DNA from: an uncultured Bacillota bacterium
GTDB lineage: Bacteria > Bacillota_I > Bacilli_A > Erysipelotrichales > Coprobacillaceae
Reading direction: 5' to 3'
Assembly (NCBI GenBank): GCA_949290865.1
Contig: CASETM010000107.1
Span: 1-47,322, forward strand
Length of the DNA: 47,322 nt
Each line of letters starts with the position of its first letter. The stretch's first letter is position 1. The translations under genes and the position numbers were made by a program. Positions 41,409 to 47,322 of the stretch are shown here, in pieces. Below the pieces are notes generated by a model. That model saw nothing but the letters and a program-made list of their open reading frames with translations. It did no database searches and was not told where the DNA came from.

Positions 41409-43247
41409 TTCCCATTTTTCCATAATCTCCATTAATATCATTTCTTTTTCTTCGATAAGATCAGTAATCTGATTATATTGAATATAGTCGTTGATGATTT
41501 CATCAAGATTTAGCTGATCTTTTAAATCTTTAATTTCATTTTCAAGCTGATCGATTGATCGTTCAAGTTTTTTGATTTCATTTTTTGTTTTTTTATCAAT
41601 AATCTGCTGTTGCTTGTTTTTTGTAATCACTGGTATTTCATTGTTTTTAACAGGAGGTATTTTTTGTGTGATATATGTATCATAATTTCCCTGATATGAA
41701 TGAGTTCCGTTTTTTGTTATCTCGATGACACGAGTGGCAATCTTGTTAATAAAATAACGGTCGTGACTGATAAATAGAATGGTTCCTTCAAAAGAATTCA
41801 AAGCGTCTTCAAGAACTTCTTTTGAAGCAATATCCAAATGGTTAGTTGGTTCATCGAGAATCAGCAGATTTGCCTGTTTCAGCAGAACTTCAGTCAAAAC
41901 GACACGACCACGTTCACCACCAGAGAGAATAGCAATATCTTTAAAGACATCATCGCCTTTAAAATTAAACATAGCCAGTGTACTGCGTATTTCATGATTG
42001 GTCATACGGGGAAAAGTATCGCTGATTTCCTTGAAAATGGTCTTGCTGATATCAAGGGATTCATGTTCCTGATCATAATAGGCCATTTCAACATGACTGC
42101 CGAATCTGATTTTACCACGGGTGATGGGTAGTTGACCGACAATCGCTTTGAAAAGAGTCGTTTTACCAACTCCATTTTCCCCAACAATCGCCACTCTTTC
42201 GCCTTTTTTGATATCGAGACAGCAATGTTCGAAAACGATATCATCATATCTCATCGAAAGATCATCAACGCGTAAGACATCATATCCTGATTCGACAGCC
42301 GGATGGAACTGAACCGTAATTGCTGAAGGCAGATTTTCGGGTTTATCGATACGTTCAATTTTTGCCAGCTGTTTTTCTTTTGATTCCGCGCGCTTGATGC
42401 TTTTTTCGCGATTGAATGATTTTAAGGTATCGATGCTTTCCTGGATACGTTTGATTTCTTTTTGCTGGTTGATATAGTGTTTGAGATCAATTGCCCGCTG
42501 TGTTCTTTTTTTGATGGAGTATTCTTCATAATGACAGTTGTATATCGTACTTCTGCCATTTTCAATTTCAATGATCTTGTTAGAAATCGTATCAATGAAA
42601 TAACGGTCATGACTGACAACGATCAAAGCATTTTTATAGCTTTTTAGATAGTTTTCCAGGAATGAAATAGCATAACTGTCCAGATGATTGGTAGGTTCAT
42701 CAAGAATAAGCAGTTTAGGTTCTTCCAGTAATAAACGTGCCAGACACAGTCGCGTTTTCTGTCCACCAGACAGCTCTTTGATTTTCTGTTGGAATTCTTC
42801 TTCCAGAAAACCTAATCCTTTTAAAATACCAGTAATACGGCTAGGATAACTGAAACCGTCCTGATTTTGAAACTGCTGGGTAAGAGCGTCATATTCATTC
42901 ATGATGGTCTGACTGTGATCACTTTGCATCTGTAATTCCAGTTCACGCATACGATCTTCAATTTTGATCAGAGGCAGAAAAACATCTAGTGCACTTTCAT
43001 AGACAGTTTTTTCATTATCGAGATCATGGTGCTGTTTAAGATAGCCAACTGTCAGATCACGGCTTTTAAACAGATCACCGGAATCATAAGACTGCTGATC
43101 AGTTAATATATCAAGAATAGTTGTTTTGCCGGCACCATTGACACCAATGACAGCGACTTTGTCATGATCTTCTATTTTAAAAGTAATATCCTTTAATAGT
43201 AATTCACCTTGAAAAGATTTTGTTATATTTGAACATTCAATTAACAT
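41394..43247 (-). CDS. ABC-F family ATPase (translation factor type)
   Basis: The protein has 617 residues with two ATPase domains and no membrane domain. Walker A motifs are GVNGAGKTT (near 35) and GENGVGKTT (near 355), signatures LSGGQKTRL and LSGGERGRV. The linker between is charged and helical, and the C-terminus has a coiled coil. ABC-F proteins bind ribosomes, rescuing stalls or protecting from antibiotics; the EttA/Uup/YdiF-like group is likely. ATG 43247 with GGTGAT is chosen; the longer frame to 43337 has no ribosome site. Confidence 0.92.
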   Translation of the reverse strand: MLIECSNITKSFQGELLLKDITFKIEDHDKVAVIGVNGAGKTTILDILTDQQSYDSGDLFKSRDLTVGYLKQHHDLDNEKTVYESALDVFLPLIKIEDRMRELELQMQSDHSQTIMNEYDALTQQFQNQDGFSYPSRITGILKGLGFLEEEFQQKIKELSGGQKTRLCLARLLLEEPKLLILDEPTNHLDSYAISFLENYLKSYKNALIVVSHDRYFIDTISNKIIEIENGRSTIYNCHYEEYSIKKRTQRAIDLKHYINQQKEIKRIQESIDTLKSFNREKSIKRAESKEKQLAKIERIDKPENLPSAITVQFHPAVESGYDVLRVDDLSMRYDDIVFEHCCLDIKKGERVAIVGENGVGKTTLFKAIVGQLPITRGKIRFGSHVEMAYYDQEHESLDISKTIFKEISDTFPRMTNHEIRSTLAMFNFKGDDVFKDIAILSGGERGRVVLTEVLLKQANLLILDEPTNHLDIASKEVLEDALNSFEGTILFISHDRYFINKIATRVIEITKNGTHSYQGNYDTYITQKIPPVKNNEIPVITKNKQQQIIDKKTKNEIKKLERSIDQLENEIKDLKDQLNLDEIINDYIQYNQITDLIEEKEMILMEIMEKWEQLQV

Positions 43248-43315
43248 TTTTATCACCGTTTCTATTCTATCAAATATTGAAATAAAAGTATATTGCTTTC
43301 CAAGGCAAAGATATG

Positions 43316-43344
43316 TTGAAAAGGGAAATGTTTTCATGTATAAT
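43316..43344 (+). promoter_or_regulatory. Promoter of the aconitase operon
   Basis: TTGAAA and TATAAT with a 17-base spacer. The -10 overlaps the palindrome at 43342-43355. Confidence 0.85.
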
Positions 43345-43355
43345 TGTATACAATT
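43342..43355. promoter_or_regulatory. Candidate operator for the FCD-type GntR
   Basis: AATTGTATACAATT is a perfect 14-base palindrome. TTGTATACAA-like sites are common targets of FCD-domain GntR proteins. It covers the end of the -10 and the transcription start, ideal for repression. The FCD regulator is the last gene of the same operon. Confidence 0.7.
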
Positions 43356-43380
43356 ACTAAAAAAGAGGGGGATTTTTTAA

Positions 43381-45300
43381 ATGAACTTAGCACATAAAAT
43401 TTTAAGTTCAAAACTTAAAAGTGGAAAATTAGAACCAGGGAATCAAATTGGAATACAGATCGATCAGACTCTGACACAGGATTCAACTGGAACTATGGCT
43501 TATCTGCAATTGGAAGCAATGGGAATTGAACACGTTGCTGTTGAAAAAGCAGTTGCCTACATTGATCATAATATGCTGCAGACAGGATTCGAAAATATGG
43601 ATGATCATGAATTTATTCGCAGTGTAGCGAAAAAACATGGAATCATTTTTTCTAAGCCAGGAAATGGTGTCTGCCATCAGCTGCAGCTGGAAAACTTTGC
43701 TAAACCAGGGAAAACACTGGTTGGATCAGATTCACATACGCCAACATGTGGGGCTATGGGTATGATTGCCATTGGTGCAGGAGGACTGGATGTCGCTGTG
43801 GCGATGGCAACAGGAACATATTATCTGTCTTGTCCAAGTGTTGTCAAAGTGAATCTTACAGGTAAAAAAGCTAAATGGGCTTCAGCTAAAGATGTGATCT
43901 TATATATTTTACAGCAGTTATCTGTTAAAGGTGGTGTGAATAAGATCATTGAATATACAGGAGAAGGGTTAAAAGAACTTTCTCTGACTGATCGTGCGAC
44001 GATCTGTAATATGGGGGCTGAATTAGGGGCAACAACTTCAGTATTCCCAACCGATGAAATTACCAGAGAATACTTGGTTCAACAGGGCAGAGAAGAAGAC
44101 TATATCGAATTGAAAGCAGATGATGATGCAATCTATGATGAAGAAATCACAGTTGATCTTTCTAAGCTGGTTCCATTAACTGCTAAACCTCACAGTCCTG
44201 ATGCTGTTGTTCCAGTCAGTGAATTAAGAGGTATGAAAATCAATCAGGTTGTGATTGGATCATGTACAAACTCATCGCTTCCTGATATGCTTAAGGCTGC
44301 AAAAATCCTAAAAGGGCGACGCGTAGCAACCCATGTATCATTGGTTATTGCTCCTGGGTCTTCAAGTATTCTGGCAATGCTTTCTAAGTGTGGGGCATTG
44401 GCAGATATGATCGCTGCAGGAGCTAGAATTCTGGAATGTGGCTGTGGACCATGTATCGGTATGGGACAGGCACCATTATCAAAAGGTGTTTCATTAAGAA
44501 CGATTAACCGTAATTTCAAGGGACGTTCAGGAACAAATGATGCTCAGGTTTATCTGGTGTCACCGGAAGTAGCAGCATTAAGTGCAATCAAGGGATATAT
44601 GTCAGATGAATTTGAAGATGACATGTATTTAGATGAAATAGAAAATACCAAATTTGTTAAAAATAAAAATTTCTTTATTGATGAATATGATCCTCATAAT
44701 GAAATCTATATGGGACCAAATATCAAACCGGTTCCTCGTGGCGATAAACTGACAGATCAGATTACTGGTAAAGTCTGTCTGAAAGTTGGCGATAATATTT
44801 CTACTGATCATATCGTTCCTTCTGATTCAAAATTACTGCCATTTAGAAGCAATGTACCACATCTGGCAAAATTTTCATTCTGTAAGGTTGATGATCAGTT
44901 CTATAACAGATGTATCGAAAACGGTGGGGGATTCATCGTTGGTGGAGATAACTATGGACAGGGATCATCAAGAGAACATGCTGCTCTGGTACCTAATTAT
45001 TTGAAGATCAAAGCTATTTTTGCAGTTTCTTTTGCCAGAATTCATCGTTCTAATCTCATCAATAATGGTATTCTGCCTTTGGTTATCGATCAGAAAGATT
45101 ATGATTTCTTCAATGATCAGGATGAATATGAACTGGTTGATCTGCTTGACAGTGTTCAAAACGAAAAAGATGTCAAAGTAATCAACAAGACGACAAAAGC
45201 TGAAATTACTGCCAAGTTAAAATTATCACCAAGAGAAAAAACAATGATCTTATATGGTGGTTTATTAAATGCAATCAAAGAATTGGGAGGAGACTTTTAA
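43381..45300 (+). CDS. Aconitate hydratase, short (Aquifex-type) form
   Basis: The protein has 639 residues, shorter than AcnA (about 890). The 4Fe-4S ligands are Cys295 in GSCTNSS and Cys355 and Cys358 in CGCGPCIGMG. SDSHTPTCGAMGM and the swivel-domain motif GGDNYGQGSSREHAA are present. It isomerises citrate to isocitrate; a homoaconitase-like specificity is less likely because of the adjacent dehydrogenase. AGAGGGGG precedes the ATG. It is the first gene of the operon. Confidence 0.93.
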   Translation: MNLAHKILSSKLKSGKLEPGNQIGIQIDQTLTQDSTGTMAYLQLEAMGIEHVAVEKAVAYIDHNMLQTGFENMDDHEFIRSVAKKHGIIFSKPGNGVCHQLQLENFAKPGKTLVGSDSHTPTCGAMGMIAIGAGGLDVAVAMATGTYYLSCPSVVKVNLTGKKAKWASAKDVILYILQQLSVKGGVNKIIEYTGEGLKELSLTDRATICNMGAELGATTSVFPTDEITREYLVQQGREEDYIELKADDDAIYDEEITVDLSKLVPLTAKPHSPDAVVPVSELRGMKINQVVIGSCTNSSLPDMLKAAKILKGRRVATHVSLVIAPGSSSILAMLSKCGALADMIAAGARILECGCGPCIGMGQAPLSKGVSLRTINRNFKGRSGTNDAQVYLVSPEVAALSAIKGYMSDEFEDDMYLDEIENTKFVKNKNFFIDEYDPHNEIYMGPNIKPVPRGDKLTDQITGKVCLKVGDNISTDHIVPSDSKLLPFRSNVPHLAKFSFCKVDDQFYNRCIENGGGFIVGGDNYGQGSSREHAALVPNYLKIKAIFAVSFARIHRSNLINNGILPLVIDQKDYDFFNDQDEYELVDLLDSVQNEKDVKVINKTTKAEITAKLKLSPREKTMILYGGLLNAIKELGGDF

Positions 45301-46292
45301 TGAAAGCTGTATTAATACCAGGAGATGGAATCGGTAAAGAAATTGCCAAAAGTGTTATTGACATAACCAAGGCAATGAATCTGGATATAGAATGGCTGGA
45401 ATATCAGGCCGGTGCTGAGTATGCAGCAACAACTAAAGAAGTGTTTGAACCAGGTCTGGTTGATGCTATCAAAGAATGTAAATGGGCTTTAAAAGGGCCA
45501 ACAGCAACACCTATCGGAACAGGGTTTCGCAGTGTCAATGTTGCTTTAAGACAGCAGTTTGCGACTTATGCCAATGTCAGACCAATTCGTTCATTTAAAG
45601 GGATTGAATCAAAATATGAAAATATCGATCTGGTCATGATCAGAGAAAATACCGAAGATCTGTACAAGGGAATCGAATACATGATCAATGATGATATCGC
45701 TAATGGAGTCAAACTGATTACTCGTGAAGCCAGTGAAAAAATATGCCGTTATGCCTTTGAATATGCAAAACAGAATGGCAGAAAAAAAGTCACTGCCATT
45801 CATAAGGCTAATATCATGAAGTTTACTGATGGCTTATTTTTAGACTGTTTCAGAAAAGTTGGAGAAGATTATCCAGAAATTGAAAAACAGGAAGTCATTA
45901 TTGACAATATGTGCATGCAGCTGGTATTGAGACCAGAAACATTTGATGTTCTGGTTGCACCAAATCTTTATGGTGATATTGTATCAGATTTATGTGCGGG
46001 TCTTGTTGGTGGTTTAGGATTTGCACCTAGTGGCAACATAGGTGATGAATACAGGATCTATGAAGCAGTTCATGGCAGTGCACCAGATATAGCAGGAAAA
46101 GGAATTGCGAATCCCAGTGCCTTACTGTTAGCTTTTGCTTTGATGCTGGAAGCTTTAGGTCAACTGGAAAATGCCAATAAACTGCGTCAGGCATTAGCTG
46201 TAGTTGTCGCAGAAGGAAAAACAGTAACACCTGATATCGGCGGAAAAGCGACAACCGAAGAATTTACGAAAGCAATTATAGACAGGTTATAA
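45300..46292 (+). CDS. NAD-type isocitrate dehydrogenase
   Basis: The protein has 330 residues, of the short isocitrate/isopropylmalate dehydrogenase class. IPGDGIG, RENTEDLYKGIE, APNLYGDIVSDLCAGLVGG and HGSAPDIAGKGIANP give the substrate and NAD sites. It starts within the aconitase stop (TAATG), so translation is coupled. It converts isocitrate to 2-oxoglutarate. The pairing with aconitase makes isocitrate far more likely than isopropylmalate or homoisocitrate. No citrate synthase gene is in view. Confidence 0.93.
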   Translation: MKAVLIPGDGIGKEIAKSVIDITKAMNLDIEWLEYQAGAEYAATTKEVFEPGLVDAIKECKWALKGPTATPIGTGFRSVNVALRQQFATYANVRPIRSFKGIESKYENIDLVMIRENTEDLYKGIEYMINDDIANGVKLITREASEKICRYAFEYAKQNGRKKVTAIHKANIMKFTDGLFLDCFRKVGEDYPEIEKQEVIIDNMCMQLVLRPETFDVLVAPNLYGDIVSDLCAGLVGGLGFAPSGNIGDEYRIYEAVHGSAPDIAGKGIANPSALLLAFALMLEALGQLENANKLRQALAVVVAEGKTVTPDIGGKATTEEFTKAIIDRL

Positions 46293-46293
46293 T

Positions 46294-46983
46294 ATGAGAA
46301 AAGATTTTATCAATCATACAGGACATGGGTCCTTAGGACATCGTATTTTTAATATTCTCAGAGATAAGATCCTGAATGAAGAATATGAAAAGGGCCAGAA
46401 ATTAAATGAAGTTGCTTTATCTAAAGAACTGAACATATCCAGAACCCCAATTAGAGAAGCTTTAAAACAGCTGGAACTAGAAGGTCTGGTAGAGAGCATT
46501 CCCAATAAAGGGGTTTATGTACTGGGATTTTCAGAAAGAGATATCGACGATATGCTGGAAATCAGAGTCGTACTGGAAAGCCTCTCGGTTCAGCTGGCAA
46601 TCGATCGTATCAGCGAAGAAGAACTGGCAAAGATCAGAGAAATTTATGATTTGATGGAGTTTTATGCCAAAAAAGATGATCAGGATAAATTTACAGAAAT
46701 CAATATTGATTTTCATGAGGCAATTTATAAAGCAACGCACTCGCAGTATTTTGAACGACTGCTTTCCGATATTAATTACTATATTCATGTGACATCAAGA
46801 CATTCAATTAGACAGCCTGACCGTTTGATGGAAGCGGCACGAGAACATAGAGAAATTTTAGAAGCAATTGAAAAAAAAGATACTGAACTGGCGAAAGTCA
46901 ATGTTATTAAGCATATCAGAAAAACGCAATCGCTGGTGAGAAATTATTATGAAAGTAAAAAAGCACAAGGTAAAGAAGAATAG
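46294..46983 (+). CDS. GntR family regulator with FCD domain
   Basis: The protein has 229 residues. The winged HTH lies at ~15-80 (KLNEVALSKELNISRTPIREAL), the FCD ligand domain behind it, with IDFHEAIYKATHSQYF and EHREILEAI carrying the usual metal-site His residues. FCD regulators sense organic acids; citrate or isocitrate would fit here. ATG 46294 begins one base after the dehydrogenase stop. Its stop codon is in the loop of the operon terminator. Confidence 0.92.
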   Translation: MRKDFINHTGHGSLGHRIFNILRDKILNEEYEKGQKLNEVALSKELNISRTPIREALKQLELEGLVESIPNKGVYVLGFSERDIDDMLEIRVVLESLSVQLAIDRISEEELAKIREIYDLMEFYAKKDDQDKFTEINIDFHEAIYKATHSQYFERLLSDINYYIHVTSRHSIRQPDRLMEAAREHREILEAIEKKDTELAKVNVIKHIRKTQSLVRNYYESKKAQGKEE

Positions 46984-46999
46984 CCTTGTGCTTCTTTTA
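46961..46999 (+). terminator. Terminator of the aconitase operon
   Basis: AAGCACAAGG and CCTTGTGCTT form ten pairs around a 13-base loop, followed by CTTTT. The intron starts right behind. Confidence 0.88.
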
Positions 47000-47322
47000 G
47001 TGTGCCGGGCATGGCACTAATTCAGTTGGAGACAAACCAACCACAGGTATTTACCGCCAAGTGTAGTGACCCACAAGTCGATAACAGTAATGTTGAGGAT
47101 GAAGGAAGTGGTGTAGCGACTCTTTTGAGCGCACGAACAGAAACTTGATATAAGGCTAAATGGTGGATAAGATTGCTAGACAAATCAAAGTCCTAAAGGT
47201 AAACGTAAAACCAAGACAGTAAATCAAGGCGTTGTGAAAGAGATAGGATTAGTGAATTACCCCGGGAGGTCCCTTAGACGATGAAGTCCAGTAAACTTTA
47301 AAATCAGTGATGGTACCATCGG
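47000..47322 (+). mobile_element. Group II intron, 5' part (domain I)
   Basis: The element starts with GTGTG, the group II GUGYG 5' end, followed by CCGGGCATGG. Further in, stretches such as AGTAACCGCC-like TTTACCGCCAAGTG and CCCGGGAGGTCCC match domain I of bacterial introns. No open frame appears within the 323 bases available, as expected for the RNA-only domain I; the reverse transcriptase would lie beyond the window. It sits directly behind the terminator of the gntR gene, so no gene is interrupted. Class cannot be assigned from this part. Confidence 0.75.

Noticed and set aside
1-47322. CRISPR arrays and tRNA or rRNA genes
   Set aside because: I found no regular direct repeats with spacers, no tRNA-like T-loop or cloverleaf pattern, and no rRNA sequence.

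Overview
The window reads as a chromosomal segment of a low-GC Gram-positive bacterium (Bacillota). Strong AAGGAGG-type ribosome binding sites, consensus sigma-A promoters, a TPP riboswitch, CcpA-like cre sites, PTS sugar uptake, a type III glutamine synthetase, class II aldolase and an L31 of the zinc-binding form all fit. A gut Erysipelotrichia/Coprobacillaceae-like member is my best guess; that placement is inference, not seen directly. Most of the window is ordinary core metabolism. Mobile DNA touches both edges: the right end of an IS200/IS605 (TnpB-type) element at the left, and the 5' part of a group II intron at the right.

Layout. 1-160: IS605-type right end with a reRNA-like set of hairpins. 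193-5.0 kb: MATE exporter, then a convergent MoxR-type AAA+ ATPase / VWA-domain pair. 5.0-10.1 kb: Gfo/Idh/MocA oxidoreductase, a tiny Cys-cluster protein, nitroreductase, HAD phosphatase, transglutaminase-like protein, an orphan small protein and a class I glutamine amidotransferase-like hydrolase. 10.1-12.5 kb: TPP-riboswitch-controlled thiamin salvage operon (thiM and a thiE-thiD fusion). 12.6-17.0 kb: malic enzyme, O-antigen ligase-like membrane protein, TRM11-like methyltransferase, LysR regulator. 17.1-20.6 kb: heterodimeric ABC exporter with one degenerate ATP site. 20.6-24.9 kb: membrane protein, acyl-ACP thioesterase and three RNA-modification genes (pseudouridine synthase, RlmA, SpoU-type methylase). 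25.0-27.1 kb: MalY/PatB aminotransferase and a ketopantoate reductase pseudogene. 27.1-34.0 kb: fba, murA, flavodoxin-fold oxidoreductase, rpmE, walJ/yycJ, rlmH, cyclophilin and YfcE-like phosphodiesterase. 34.1-41.3 kb: GntR/UTRA regulator, cellobiose/lactose-type PTS IIC, PH-like membrane protein, glnN, VanZ-like protein and a GH1 6-phospho-beta-glucosidase. 41.4-47.0 kb: ABC-F protein, then an aconitase-isocitrate dehydrogenase-GntR(FCD) operon ending in a terminator, immediately followed by the group II intron.

How the parts work together. The PTS IIC and the GH1 enzyme form a split beta-glucoside module; a GntR/UTRA regulator sits beside the IIC and candidate operators lie before both the regulator and the IIC gene. 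Cre-like sites at fba, between gntR and the IIC gene, and at the GH1 gene suggest shared CcpA control. Aconitase plus isocitrate dehydrogenase makes 2-oxoglutarate, the carbon skeleton for glutamate and, through GlnN nearby, glutamine. The local FCD-type GntR probably controls that operon through a perfect palindrome overlapping its promoter.

I did not find a clear new defence or biosynthetic system. The points most worth checking are the palindromic divergent promoter with a long leader at 23.66-23.94 kb, a candidate cre-associated small RNA upstream of fba, the two inferred GntR regulons, the doubly broken panE gene, and the group II intron placed directly behind a terminator.
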